Part shown: piece by piece, positions 35,116-44,158 of the stretch
Layout: each line of letters begins with the position of its first letter
How positions within the stretch are numbered: position 1 is the first letter of the stretch
NCBI RefSeq assembly: GCF_002001175.1
Contig: NZ_MUNT01000007.1
Coordinates: forward strand, 124,001-188,000
DNA from: Rhodanobacter sp. C03
GTDB taxonomy: Bacteria; Pseudomonadota; Gammaproteobacteria; Xanthomonadales; Rhodanobacteraceae
Length of the DNA stretch: 64,000 nt
Direction: 5' to 3'
The notes under the pieces: model-generated
Told to the model about the DNA's origin: nothing
Databases searched by the model: none
The model's input: the letters and a program-made list of their open reading frames with translations, nothing else
Position numbers and translations under genes: made by a program

Positions 35116-36159
35116 ATGGATACCCGATACATACTCAATACGCGCCGGCATGCGCGTGGGGCCGCCAAGCCCCTGATCATTGCCATCATTGCCATCATTG
35201 CCCTGCTTGTTGTGGGTGCCTGGTTCCTGATCATCAAGCCGCATCAGGAATTGATCATGGCCGATTCGGGCGGTCACCCGTCCACACCAGTGTCCGCTAG
35301 AACACAGGTGGCACCGCCGCCGCCTGCGGACGTGGCGGCGATGGACGTCAACCAGCTGCTGACCGAAGCGCGTACTGCGATGAACCAGCAACGCTACCTG
35401 GCGCCAGTCGGTAACAACGCCTTCGAATTCTATCTGCGGGTGCTGGTGAAGGACCCCGGCAACAAGGTGGCTTCGGATGCCTTGCGCGAGACGTTCCCGT
35501 TCGCCGCCAACTCGGCGGAGCAGTCGATCAACTCGCGTGACTTCAATGAAGCACAACGTCAGATCGACTTGCTGGCCAAGGCCGACCCGACCAACTTCAC
35601 ACTGACCATCCTGCGTTCCAAGCTGGATGCCCAGCGCAAGACGCTGGACAAGCAACAGCAGCAGGAGCTGGATCAGCAGAAGGCGCAGCAGCTGGCGACC
35701 CAGAAGTCTGCTGCAGACAAACAGGCGGCGGATCAGCTGGCGGCGGAGCAGCAGAAGAACCAGCTGGCCGAGCAGCAAAAAGAGAAGTCGGCGCATGCAA
35801 CGCCATCGGCAAATCAGCCAGCCGAGGCGGCGGCCAAGCCGGCGGCGGCGGAGGCGACTGCGGCGGCGGGTAGCCCGACAGCCGGCGGTGAGACCAGCGA
35901 TGCGACACTGCTGAAGAGCGTCACGCCGACCTATCCATCCCCGGCACTGCGCGCGCATCAGAGCGGTTGGGTGGTGGTGTCGTACTCGATCGCAGCGGAT
36001 GGTCATACCGACGACATCCACGTGGTCGACGCGCAGCCCAAGCGGGTGTTCGATAACGCCGCGATGGATGCGGTGCGCCGCTACCGCTTCAAGCCGGCGA
36101 TGAAGGATGGTGTGGCGGTATCCACCACGCAGCAGCTGAAGATCGAATTCAACCTCTGA
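35116..36159 (+). CDS. TonB-family energy-transducing protein
   Basis: 347 residues. One membrane anchor lies at about 20-42 (LIIAIIAIIALLVVGAWFLI). A helical, possibly TPR-like part spans about 75-170, then a Gln/Lys/Ala coiled coil about 175-230 and an Ala/Pro linker. The C-terminal TonB domain runs from about 265: SVTPTYPSPALRAHQSGWVV, SYSIAADGHTDDIHV and FDNAAMDAVRRYRFKPA. No exbB/exbD is adjacent. The central helical domain replaces the usual Pro-rich spacer, so it may serve a dedicated receptor or an envelope-binding task instead of general iron uptake. Confidence 0.85.
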   Translation: MDTRYILNTRRHARGAAKPLIIAIIAIIALLVVGAWFLIIKPHQELIMADSGGHPSTPVSARTQVAPPPPADVAAMDVNQLLTEARTAMNQQRYLAPVGNNAFEFYLRVLVKDPGNKVASDALRETFPFAANSAEQSINSRDFNEAQRQIDLLAKADPTNFTLTILRSKLDAQRKTLDKQQQQELDQQKAQQLATQKSAADKQAADQLAAEQQKNQLAEQQKEKSAHATPSANQPAEAAAKPAAAEATAAAGSPTAGGETSDATLLKSVTPTYPSPALRAHQSGWVVVSYSIAADGHTDDIHVVDAQPKRVFDNAAMDAVRRYRFKPAMKDGVAVSTTQQLKIEFNL

Positions 36160-36170
36160 TCTGATGGCAC

Positions 36171-36206
36171 AAACGTAACCGGCGCATGTATGCGCCGGTT
36201 ACGTTT
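36171..36206. terminator. Bidirectional hairpin between tonB-like and beta-lactamase-like genes
   Basis: Perfect 16-base stem aaacgtaaccggcgca (36171-36186) with tgcgccggttacgttt (36191-36206), loop tgta. It lies between two convergent genes and can serve both, the stem itself supplying short A/T ends. Confidence 0.75.
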
Positions 36207-36246
36207 GGATGCTCATGAGTGTTGCGTGGCGTCCACCGGCCACCAC

Positions 36247-37545
36247 TCACAGATGGCGATGCGTCGTGCGGCGTTTCTTCTTCGGTGGCACAACCTTGCG
36301 GGCTGGGGCATCGCTTTCGATGCCGGCCCAGTCCACGTGCGGCAGGCCGAGCAGGCCGTCGAATACCATCGGCATCAACCCGCTCGGGACTGGCCCGGTT
36401 GAATTCCACAGGGTGACCACGCCGATGCGGTACTTCGGGAAGAAGCCGATCATGGTGCGATAGCCGGCCACGGCACCCGCGTGAAAGACCAGGGTTTCAC
36501 CGCCGTACTGATACACCCGCCAGCCCAGCGCGTAGTGCGCGTCAGTCAGCCTTGCACGGCGCCAGGGCGTGGCGCGCAGCTCGCTGGGCGTGGCGACTCC
36601 CGGCGTATGCAATACATCCAGCAGTGCTTCCGGCAGAACGTCCGGACGTCCGCCCATCTGCGCGATCAGCCATTTCTCCATGTCGTGCAGGCTGGCATTG
36701 ACGCCGGCAGCCGGGGCCACGCGGTAATAGGTCTCGCTCGGCTCGAAGGGTTTCCAGCCATGGCTGGTCGCCGAATGCGGGCGTGCCCAGCTCTTGCTGG
36801 ATTCCAGCGCGGCACGGCCGTAGCTCGCGTTGGTCATGCCCAGCGGGTAGAACAGGCGTTTGTCGACCTGACGGTAGAAGAAGTCGCCGGTGCGCGCGAG
36901 CACCACGTCACCGATCATGCCGAAGGCGACATTCTGGTAGCCGTAGCACTGGCCGACGCCACAGACCAGATCGACCTCGTCCAGCTTGCGCACCAGTTCC
37001 TCATAGGGAATGTCGCCCTCGAGCATGTTGTCGTAGGTGTTGGGTGGCAGGCCCAGGCGTTGTCCCAGGATGTCGCTCACGGTGGCTTCCGAAGCGGCCT
37101 GCATGTCCTTGAGCTTGAAGTACGGCAACACGTCGATCAGCTTGGTATCCCAGCTCAACCTGCCGTCGTCCACCAGCAGCCCGGTGATCGCGGTGGCAAA
37201 GGCCTTGGACAACGAGGCGAGCCGGAACACGGTGTCCGCTGTCACCGGTTGCTGGGTCGCTGCATTGGCGTAGCCGACGGTGCGCTCGAACACCACCTTG
37301 TCGTCGATCACCACGGCGGTCACCAGGCCGGCGACAGCCTTGCGCTCGGCGAGTCGATCCAGCCAGTGCTGGTAGTCGGCGAGCGTGCTCTGGACGCGCG
37401 CCGGAGGCAGCGCCGGCATCGCGGGGTGCGCCATCTTGGCAGTGGCGGGGGGCTGCAGCGAAGCGCCGGTCGTACCCGCGCAGACTGGCACACAGACCAG
37501 CCCGAGCGCGCCCGCGAGCGGTAGAAAAATTTTGCGAAACTGCAT
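36247..37545 (-). CDS. Exported serine hydrolase, class C beta-lactamase/esterase fold
   Basis: 432 residues from ATG 37545; the longer frame upstream adds a non-signal leader. It begins with a Sec signal peptide (MQFRKIFLPLAGALGLVCVP, cut near CAG). Active-site motifs are SLSK (Ser111, Lys114), YQN in CYGYQNVAFG as the YxN element and HAG in VFHAGAVAG in place of KTG. The HxG form is more usual in esterases and D-aminopeptidase-like relatives than in true AmpC, so drug resistance should not be assumed. It ends in a basic tail KKKRRTTHRHL. Convergent with the TonB-like gene, divergent from lemA. Confidence 0.85.
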   Translation of the reverse strand: MQFRKIFLPLAGALGLVCVPVCAGTTGASLQPPATAKMAHPAMPALPPARVQSTLADYQHWLDRLAERKAVAGLVTAVVIDDKVVFERTVGYANAATQQPVTADTVFRLASLSKAFATAITGLLVDDGRLSWDTKLIDVLPYFKLKDMQAASEATVSDILGQRLGLPPNTYDNMLEGDIPYEELVRKLDEVDLVCGVGQCYGYQNVAFGMIGDVVLARTGDFFYRQVDKRLFYPLGMTNASYGRAALESSKSWARPHSATSHGWKPFEPSETYYRVAPAAGVNASLHDMEKWLIAQMGGRPDVLPEALLDVLHTPGVATPSELRATPWRRARLTDAHYALGWRVYQYGGETLVFHAGAVAGYRTMIGFFPKYRIGVVTLWNSTGPVPSGLMPMVFDGLLGLPHVDWAGIESDAPARKVVPPKKKRRTTHRHL

Positions 37546-37600
37546 GGTATTCTGGCGTGGTTCCGGCGTGGGGATGCGCCGCTGAGTAGGGAGTGTGACG

Positions 37601-38188
37601 ATGGGCCTGATCATTTTTCTGGTTGTTGTCGTTCTGATTGTCTTGTACTTCGTGGCGATCTACAACGGACTGGTCACTTCGCGCAACGGCTACAAGAATG
37701 CCTTTGCGCAAATCGACGTGCAGCTGACTCGGCGCCACGACCTGATCCCGAATCTGGTGGAAACGGCCAAGGGTTATCTCGCGCATGAACGCGGTACGCT
37801 CGAGGCGGTGGTACAGGCCCGCAACGCAGCGGTCAGCGGACTGGCCGGTGCCAAGGCCAACCCCGGCGATCCGGCTGCGATGCAGCAACTTTCCGGCAGC
37901 GAAAATGCTTTGACCCAAAGTCTGGGTCGTTTGTTCGCGCTCAGCGAGGCGTATCCGGATCTGAAGGCCAACCAGACCATGATGCAGCTCTCCGAGGAGC
38001 TGACCTCGACCGAGAACCGGGTCGCGTTCGCGCGGCAGGCCTATAACGACTCCGTGCTGACCTACAACAACAAGCGCGAGGTGTTCCCGGCCTCGTTCGT
38101 GGCGAACAGCTTCGGTTTCGCCGCGGCCGAGCCGCTGCAGGTCGAGGACCCGGCTGTACGTGCCGCGCCGAAGGTTTCCTTCACCTGA
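37601..38188 (+). CDS. lemA: LemA family protein
   Basis: 195 residues from ATG 37601 with GGGAG seven bases upstream. One N-terminal membrane helix (residues 2-20) then YNGLVTSRNGYKNAFAQIDV, RRHDLIPNLVETAKGY, FALSEAYPDLKANQTM and NNKREVFPASFVA, all LemA family marks. The C-terminal part is a four-helix domain outside the membrane. It is followed by an M48 protease gene, a conserved pairing that suggests a joint role in envelope protein quality control; mechanism unknown. Confidence 0.95.
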   Translation: MGLIIFLVVVVLIVLYFVAIYNGLVTSRNGYKNAFAQIDVQLTRRHDLIPNLVETAKGYLAHERGTLEAVVQARNAAVSGLAGAKANPGDPAAMQQLSGSENALTQSLGRLFALSEAYPDLKANQTMMQLSEELTSTENRVAFARQAYNDSVLTYNNKREVFPASFVANSFGFAAAEPLQVEDPAVRAAPKVSFT

Positions 38189-38196
38189 TCGCCACG

Positions 38197-38222
38197 GCCA
38201 TCGCGACTTGAGTCGCGATGGC
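38197..38222. repeat. Short REP-like palindrome between lemA and the M48 protease
   Basis: 12-base perfect arms gccatcgcgact/agtcgcgatggc with a 2-base centre. The core agtcgcgatg recurs in the larger palindrome at 40184-40255, so this may be a half-unit of the same repeat family. Confidence 0.65.
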
Positions 38223-38240
38223 TTTGCAGCGGGAGTCTCG

Positions 38241-40157
38241 ATGGATTTCTTTGCGCAACAGGCGCGCGTACGCGGCAGCAGCCGGCGACTGGTCGCGCTG
38301 TTCGTGCTGGCGGTGATCGCGATCGTGCTGACGATCGACGCGGTGGTGTGGCTCAGCATGGGTCATCACCCGCTCGACGGTGAACCCGCGCGGTCGAATC
38401 TGCCGCTGCTGTTCACCAGCAGCGTGGTGGTGCTGGCAGGGATCGGACTCAGCTCGCTGTTCCGCATCATGAGCCTGTCCGGCGGCGGCAAGTCGGTGGC
38501 GGAAAGCGTTGGCGCGGTGCCAGTGACGCCGGATACGCGCGATCCGCAACTGCGCCAGCTGCGCAACGTGATCGAGGAAGTGGCGATCGCCGCCGGCGTG
38601 CCGGTGCCGGACATCTATCTGATGGAGCAGGAGCCCGGCATCAATGCCTTTGCAGCCGGCTACTCGGCGTCCGACGCGGCGGTGTGCGTGACCCAGGGCT
38701 GCCTCGACAACCTGAGTCGCGACGAGCTGCAAGGCGTGATCGCACACGAGTTCAGTCATGTATTGAACGGCGACATGCGACTCAACATCCGCCTGATGGG
38801 CCTGTTGTTCGGCATCATGGTGCTGGCGATCGTGGGGCGGCAGGTGGTGTGGTTTGGCGGTGGCCGCAGCAGTCGGCGCGATGGCGGTGCTGGCCAGGTG
38901 TGGATGATCGGGCTGGCACTGATCGTGGTCGGTTACATCGGTTATTTCTTCGGCCGTCTGATCCAGGCAGCGGTGGCGCGCTCGCGCGAATCGCTGGCCG
39001 ACGCCTCGGCCGTGCAGTTCACCCGTCAGACCGACGGCATTGCCGGCGCACTGAAGAAAATCGCGATCCTCAGCGAAGGCTCCGAACTGCAGGCAGCGAA
39101 CAAGCACGAAGTGGCGCACATGCTGTTCGGCGAGGCCGACAAGTTCAACGCGTTGTTCGCCACCCATCCGCCGCTGCTGCAGCGTATTCGTGCACTGGAA
39201 CCAGGCTTTCGCGAAGAGGAACTGGAGCAACTGGCGAGGTCGCTGCAACAGGGTGCCGCGACGCCATCCGCGGCTGCTGTGGTCAGCAAGGCGTCGAACC
39301 CGCTGGATATACCGGGGTTCGCCGTGCCGCCACCGTTGCCGCCCGTGCTGGTGGGGGCGGTTGCGGCACAGGCCTCCATCGACTCAGCGGGTGTGCCTAG
39401 CTTCGCGCAGGCCGGCGTGGTGCATCGGAGTATCCCGGCCGACTTGATGGGCGCCGTGCAACAGCCGGAGTCGGCCTTGTCGGTGGTGCTGGCGTTGGCG
39501 ATGTCGGCGCAGACGGACCTGCAGGCGCGCCAGCGGCAGTTGCTTGCCGATGGTTTTGGCGACGACGTGCAGCAGGCCGTGAGTACGGTCTTTGCCGAGG
39601 TCGAAACGCTGACGCCGGAGTTGCGGCTGCCGCTGGCAGCGTTGGCCTTCCCTGCGTTGAAACAGTTGCCGGAGGGACGTCGGCAGACCTTGCTGAGCAC
39701 GCTGGATGCATTAGTGCGGCTGGATGGCCGGGTCGACCTGGACGAGTACTGCTTGACCCGTCTGCTGCGCGTGCAGCTGTTCGAAGCGCAGCAGCCGCGC
39801 CGTGCGCCGCTGGATGGGTTGAAGAAGTTGCCGGCCTGCCGCGACAGTGCGGCCCTGGTCTGCGCTGTAGTCGCAGCGTATGGCAGCACGGATGAAGCGT
39901 CGGCGCGCCGCGCCTGGTTGCTGGCGATGCAGCAGATGTTTCCTGGCGCAGCGATGCCGTGGCAGGCGCCACCGACCGCATGGCAGGCGCCGTTCGAGCG
40001 CGCGCTGGACGATCTGGATGGATTGATGCCGCCGGCCAAGGATCTGCTGATCCAGGGCCTGACCAGTGCGATCCAGGCCGATGGCGTGGTCAGCGTGGTA
40101 GAAGCCGAATTGCTGCGGGTGATCTGCGCCAGCCTGCATTGCCCGTTGCCGCTGTAG
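38241..40157 (+). CDS. M48 family membrane metalloprotease (HtpX-like) with long C-terminal extension
   Basis: 638 residues from ATG 38241 (GGGAG at 38231-38235). Two N-terminal and two central membrane segments. The zinc site is HEFSH (His169, Glu170, His173), with the third ligand Glu expected in SRESLADASAVQF. Standard HtpX is about 290 residues; here a further ~270 follow the protease domain, Ala/Leu-rich and helical, with no motif I know, like the M48 proteins found next to lemA elsewhere. Probable inner-membrane protein quality control. Confidence 0.88.
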   Translation: MDFFAQQARVRGSSRRLVALFVLAVIAIVLTIDAVVWLSMGHHPLDGEPARSNLPLLFTSSVVVLAGIGLSSLFRIMSLSGGGKSVAESVGAVPVTPDTRDPQLRQLRNVIEEVAIAAGVPVPDIYLMEQEPGINAFAAGYSASDAAVCVTQGCLDNLSRDELQGVIAHEFSHVLNGDMRLNIRLMGLLFGIMVLAIVGRQVVWFGGGRSSRRDGGAGQVWMIGLALIVVGYIGYFFGRLIQAAVARSRESLADASAVQFTRQTDGIAGALKKIAILSEGSELQAANKHEVAHMLFGEADKFNALFATHPPLLQRIRALEPGFREEELEQLARSLQQGAATPSAAAVVSKASNPLDIPGFAVPPPLPPVLVGAVAAQASIDSAGVPSFAQAGVVHRSIPADLMGAVQQPESALSVVLALAMSAQTDLQARQRQLLADGFGDDVQQAVSTVFAEVETLTPELRLPLAALAFPALKQLPEGRRQTLLSTLDALVRLDGRVDLDEYCLTRLLRVQLFEAQQPRRAPLDGLKKLPACRDSAALVCAVVAAYGSTDEASARRAWLLAMQQMFPGAAMPWQAPPTAWQAPFERALDDLDGLMPPAKDLLIQGLTSAIQADGVVSVVEAELLRVICASLHCPLPL

Positions 40158-40183
40158 GCGCACGCTGTGCGCGAATGCTCTGC

Positions 40184-40255
40184 TGGGAGCGACTTCAGTC
40201 GCGATGCTTTTGAGCCATTCCACGCATCAGAGCATCGCGACTGAAGTCGCTCCCA
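40184..40255. repeat. REP-like palindrome
   Basis: Perfect 25-base arms at 40184-40208 and 40231-40255 (tgggagcgacttcagtcgcg and its complement) with a 22-base loop. The core gagcgacttcagtcgcgatg is of the kind scattered between genes in many Xanthomonadales genomes. Confidence 0.9.
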
Positions 40256-40340
40256 CCGAAGAGTGGCGTTTCACGCGATGCTCGTGGCCCGGGTCGCGCC
40301 GAACGCTAATGCATGGGTGTTGCCGGTAGGCAGCTTCGGC

Positions 40341-41720
40341 ATGGAATCCCCGCCTTGGCGGGGCGCGCATGCACGCATGCTAGTCTTGCCGCGCCCCACG
40401 CTGGATGTGCCCGTGAGTTTGCCCCGTCAAGCCGTTGTGGAACAAGGCGCTGCGCCGACGCTGTCCGCGCTGGCGTTTTTTTTCGTGATGACGTCGTACT
40501 ACATCATGCGGCCGGTCAGGGATCAGCTGATCGGTGCGGTCGGCTCGGAGTCGCTGCCGCTGTTCTACATTGCAGTGTTCGTGGTGATGCTGCTGCTGAC
40601 GCCGGTGTTTGGCTTGCTGGTGGCGCGCTTTCCACGCAAGCGGCTGCTCGGCTGGAGCTACAGCTTCTTCATCCTGTGCCTGCTCGCGTTCGTGCCGGCG
40701 TTCGTGGAGCAGGACCGCCTCGGCGCCCGTGCGCTGGGTGTGGTGTTCTACGTCTGGGGCAGCGTGTTCAACCTGTTCGTGGTGTCGCTGTTCTGGAGTT
40801 TCATGGCCGACATCTTCTCGAGTGGCGAGGCCCGGCGGGTGTTCTCGCTGATCGCGCTGGGTGGCATGGCCGGGGCGATCTTCGGCCCGCTGGTGACCAA
40901 GTTATTGGTGCAGTTGATCGGCGTGGCGCCGCTGCTGCTGGTTTCGGCGGTGGCCTTGGCTCTGGCCCTGGTCCTGCTCCTGCGGCTTTCCGCGCAACAT
41001 GAGCGGCGACCGGATAGCCGTGGCGATGAAGTGATCGGCGGCTCGCTGTGGGCAGGCGTCAAGGAGTTGTGGTCGCGCCCGTTCCTGCGCTACATGGCAT
41101 TGCTGATGTTGTTCGGCGATGGCATCGGCACGCTGGCCTATGCGCTGGTGGCTGATTACGCCAAGGCGCATCTCGCGGATGCGGTGGCACGCACTTCGTT
41201 TTACAACGACCTGGATCTGGCCACCAACCTGCTTGGCGCGGCGTTGCAGCTGAGCGTGACACCGTGGTTGCTGGTGCGTCGCGGCGCTGGCTGGGGCCTG
41301 GTGGTGCCATCACTGGTGAACCTGGCGTTGCTGGCCGGGGTAGCGTTGATCGGCGGTGGCAGCGTCCTGTTTTTCGGCTACAGCGTGCCGCTGCTGGCGG
41401 TGATGCTGGTGATCACGCGCGGCTTCGCCTATGGCATGACCAAGCCGGCGGTGGATGCGCTGTATACGCGGGTGCCGCGCGAGACGCGTTACAAGGGCAA
41501 GAATTTCGTCGAGACCGCGGTGTGGCGTTTTGGCGATGTCGTGGTCACCAGCGCCGTCAGCGGCCTGCGCCTGCTGGGTTGGGGTATCGGTGGGTTGGCC
41601 TTGCTGGGCGCCGGTGTCGCGGTGTTGGCGACGATGGTGGCTCGTCGTGCCGGATGGTCGCCCGATCTGGCGCCTGACGAACATGCGCGAATCCGTGCGG
41701 ACGAAGCATCGTCCATCTGA
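40341..41720 (+). CDS. Multi-pass carrier, MFS / NTP-translocase-like
   Basis: Up to 459 residues; the start is uncertain (ATG 40341, ATG 40377 or GTG 40413) and no strong ribosome binding site helps. About twelve hydrophobic segments. It starts the membrane part with AFFFVMTSYYIMRPVRDQL and contains RGFAYGMTKPAVDALYTRVP and RYKGKNFVETAVWRFGD, features of a distinct MFS group (often labelled MFS or ATP/ADP translocase-like) common in proteobacteria. Substrate unknown. Preceded by the REP palindrome, convergent with the CBS gene. Confidence 0.8.
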   Translation: MESPPWRGAHARMLVLPRPTLDVPVSLPRQAVVEQGAAPTLSALAFFFVMTSYYIMRPVRDQLIGAVGSESLPLFYIAVFVVMLLLTPVFGLLVARFPRKRLLGWSYSFFILCLLAFVPAFVEQDRLGARALGVVFYVWGSVFNLFVVSLFWSFMADIFSSGEARRVFSLIALGGMAGAIFGPLVTKLLVQLIGVAPLLLVSAVALALALVLLLRLSAQHERRPDSRGDEVIGGSLWAGVKELWSRPFLRYMALLMLFGDGIGTLAYALVADYAKAHLADAVARTSFYNDLDLATNLLGAALQLSVTPWLLVRRGAGWGLVVPSLVNLALLAGVALIGGGSVLFFGYSVPLLAVMLVITRGFAYGMTKPAVDALYTRVPRETRYKGKNFVETAVWRFGDVVVTSAVSGLRLLGWGIGGLALLGAGVAVLATMVARRAGWSPDLAPDEHARIRADEASSI

Positions 41721-41782
41721 GTCTGGCGGCCATACTTGCCGGCGGACCGCAGAGAGTCCTCTTGCGGGATTCCCGCTACGGC

Positions 41783-42211
41783 TCAGCTCGTGATGTAGCG
41801 CTGCAGGTGTTCGATCTGCTCGGCCTGGGCGTCGATCACCGCCTTGACCAGATCGCCGATCGAGATCACCCCGATCACGGCATTGCCTTGTACTACCGGC
41901 AGGTGCCGGATACGGCTGTCGGTGCACAGGCGCATGCAGTCGAATACATCGGTATCCGGGCCAACCGTCAGCGGCTCGCTGCTCATGATGTCGGACACGG
42001 CGGTCTGCGACGAGGAGCGGCCCTGCAGGATCACCTTGCGCGCGTAGTCACGTTCCGACACCACGCCGACCAATCGCTCGCCGCGCATCACCAGCAACGC
42101 ACCGACCCGGTGTTCGGCCATGCGCTTGATCGCCTCGAGCACCGGCGCTTCCGGTGCAATGCTGAAGATCGTGCTGCCCTTGCTTTCCAGCAGATGCTTG
42201 ACCTGGCTCAT
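41783..42211 (-). CDS. CBS-domain pair protein
   Basis: 142 residues from ATG 42211, with GGGAGA upstream. Two CBS repeats: KGSTIFSIAPEAPVLEAIKR to VGVVSERDYARKV, and VSDIMSSEPLTVGPDTDVFD to VIGVISIGDLVKAV. No other domain. Such small stand-alone CBS pairs bind adenine nucleotides and act as energy or redox sensors in the cytoplasm; the target is not known here. Confidence 0.92.
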   Translation of the reverse strand: MSQVKHLLESKGSTIFSIAPEAPVLEAIKRMAEHRVGALLVMRGERLVGVVSERDYARKVILQGRSSSQTAVSDIMSSEPLTVGPDTDVFDCMRLCTDSRIRHLPVVQGNAVIGVISIGDLVKAVIDAQAEQIEHLQRYITS

Positions 42212-42319
42212 GCGTGGATCTCCCACTGGCCCCCTGGTGGGCCGTCTGTGACGAGTCTAACGCCGGTGCCGCTCCGAGGTGTAGCAAAGTCGTGAAGCCA
42301 CGCGGCTGGCGCGATCGGC

Positions 42320-43258
42320 TCAGCGTGGATCGCGCGGCAAACGGTGCTCCTCGATGAAATACAGCGGCCGATGCTTGCTTTCGGCATAGTTGCGTCCGAG
42401 GTATTCGCCGATCACGCCGAGCGCCAGCAACTGCACGCCACCGAGGAACAGGATCACCAGCATCAGGGTCGGATAGCCTTGTACCGGATCGCCGTAGAAC
42501 AACGCCTTGACCAGCACAAAGAGGCCGTAGACGAAGGCCAGTCCGGCCGAAGCCAGGCCAACCCAGGTGGCCAGCCGCAGCGGTGCGCTGGAGAACGAGG
42601 TGATGCCTTCGATCGCCAGTTGCCCCAGTCGCCAGTAGTTCCACTTGGTGGTGCCGGCCTGGCGTGGCTCGCGCAGGTAACGGACAGAGGTCTGGCGGTA
42701 ACCGATCCAGCTGAACAGGCCTTTCATGAAGCGCTGTCGTTCGCGCAGTTGCCCCAGCGCGTCCAGTGCGCGGCGCGAGAGCAGCCGGAAGTCGCCGGTG
42801 TCGCGTGGAATCGTGGTATCCGACAGTCGTTCCATGCTGCGGTAGAACGCCGCCGCGGTGAACCGCTTGAAACCACTTTCGCCTTTGCGCGCGCTGCGCG
42901 TGGCGTATACCACGTCGTAGCCAGCCTGCCATTGCTCGACCAGGGCGGGAATCAGCTCAGGTGGATCCTGCAGGTCGGCATCGATCACCACGGCGGCGCC
43001 GTTCGCGACGGCGTCCAGGCCGGCGGTCAGTGCGGCCTCCTTGCCGAAGTTGCGCGACAGCTTGAGTGCGCCGGTGCGCGGGTTACCAGCGACCAGTGTC
43101 TCGATGATCGACCAGGTGTCGTCGCGACTGCCGTCGTCGACGTAGAGCACGCTGGAATCCAGCGGCAGGCCGTCCAGCACTTCCCGCAGCCGCTGGTGAA
43201 ACGTCCCCAGCACGGCTGACTCGTTGTAGGCGGGCACGACGACGGTAAGTTGCGGCAT
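42320..43258 (-). CDS. Glycosyltransferase family 2, undecaprenyl-phosphate sugar transferase (GtrB/ArnC-like)
   Basis: 312 residues. The GT2 head has LTVVVPAYNESAVL, VLYVDDGSRDDTW, LSRNFGKEAALTAGLD and AVVIDADLQDPPELIP; the DADLQDP motif is diagnostic. Two membrane helices at about 228-290 and NYAESKHRPLYFIEE close the protein, as in GtrB. It stands alone, without gtrA, next to mtgA. The product is probably a lipid-linked sugar for glycan decoration. Confidence 0.92.
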   Translation of the reverse strand: MPQLTVVVPAYNESAVLGTFHQRLREVLDGLPLDSSVLYVDDGSRDDTWSIIETLVAGNPRTGALKLSRNFGKEAALTAGLDAVANGAAVVIDADLQDPPELIPALVEQWQAGYDVVYATRSARKGESGFKRFTAAAFYRSMERLSDTTIPRDTGDFRLLSRRALDALGQLRERQRFMKGLFSWIGYRQTSVRYLREPRQAGTTKWNYWRLGQLAIEGITSFSSAPLRLATWVGLASAGLAFVYGLFVLVKALFYGDPVQGYPTLMLVILFLGGVQLLALGVIGEYLGRNYAESKHRPLYFIEEHRLPRDPR

Positions 43259-43322
43259 GGACGGCGCCAGCGAGAGAAGGGTTCATGCTAACCAACCGCG
43301 GCGAGTCAGGCGAGGGCGCCGC

Positions 43323-44063
43323 TCAATGCGGTTGGCGTGATGGTGCGTGGCCTTCGATGTAGGGCGGCCCGCCCAGTTGATACATCTGCTGCTGGATCCA
43401 GCCGGCGCGCCGCAGCACATAGGCGCTGGGCTGATCCGCGTGCAGCCGGCGCGGGCTGGGCAGTACCGCGGCCAGTCGTGCGGCCTGCGCCGGCGTGAGT
43501 CTGGCCGGCGCACTGTGGAAATACGCGTCGCTGGCCGCACCCACGCCGTAGATGCCATCGCCCAGCTCGGCGATGTTCATGTACACCTCGAGGATGCGCT
43601 GCTTCGGCCAGGTCAGCTCGATCAGCACGGTGAAATACGCCTCCAGTCCCTTGCGTACGAAGCTGCGGCCATTCCACAGGAACAGGTTCTTGGCGGTCTG
43701 TTGACTGATCGTGCTGGCGCCGCGCAGGCGCCTGCCATCGTCGGCGGCGTCGATCGCGTTGTGGATGGAGTCGAAGTCGAAACCGTGGTGATAGGGAAAC
43801 TTCTGGTCCTCTCCGGCGACCATCGCCAGCGGCACCCACGGCGTGACCTGGCCCCACGGCACCCAGTGCTGACGCAGCTGGAAATCCTTCTCGCGGTGCA
43901 CCCATGCACCCAGCTGGCGTTCCAGCATCACCGCCGACGTCCATGGCGGCACGAAGCGCAGCAGGAGCACCAGCAACCAGCTCAGCGCCAGCCATGCCAG
44001 CACGAGGATCGCCAGTGAGCGCAACAGGCGAATCAGCAGGGGGCGGCGAAGCACAGGAAGCAT
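43323..44063 (-). CDS. mtgA: Monofunctional biosynthetic peptidoglycan transglycosylase
   Basis: 246 residues from ATG 44063. A single membrane anchor lies at about 10-38, then the GT51 domain: VAGEDQKFPYHHGFDFD (catalytic Glu), GASTISQQTAKNLFLW, RKGLEAYFTVLIE and RILEVYMNIAELG. It polymerises lipid II into glycan strands on the periplasmic face without a transpeptidase domain. The long open frame before 44063 has no membrane or family features. Divergent from hslO; TATACT on the minus strand at 44094-44089 could be its -10. Confidence 0.96.
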   Translation of the reverse strand: MLPVLRRPLLIRLLRSLAILVLAWLALSWLLVLLLRFVPPWTSAVMLERQLGAWVHREKDFQLRQHWVPWGQVTPWVPLAMVAGEDQKFPYHHGFDFDSIHNAIDAADDGRRLRGASTISQQTAKNLFLWNGRSFVRKGLEAYFTVLIELTWPKQRILEVYMNIAELGDGIYGVGAASDAYFHSAPARLTPAQAARLAAVLPSPRRLHADQPSAYVLRRAGWIQQQMYQLGGPPYIEGHAPSRQPH

Positions 44064-44158
44064 GGCGGTACGCGCAGGAAGATGGGGCAGTATAAGGGGC
44101 GTTGTCCCGACGCTGCCGCGCCCCCATCTGTGACGCTTGACCTCATGAGAGCCTTGCT

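Noticed and set aside
34794..35300. 168-codon open frame in the gap before the TonB-like gene
   Set aside because: It runs through two hairpins and into the next gene in another frame; no ribosome binding site or recognisable domain.
36247..37545. AmpC-type beta-lactamase conferring resistance
   Set aside because: SxxK and YxN are present but the third motif is HAG rather than KTG and the chain has a basic tail; a hydrolase/esterase call is safer.
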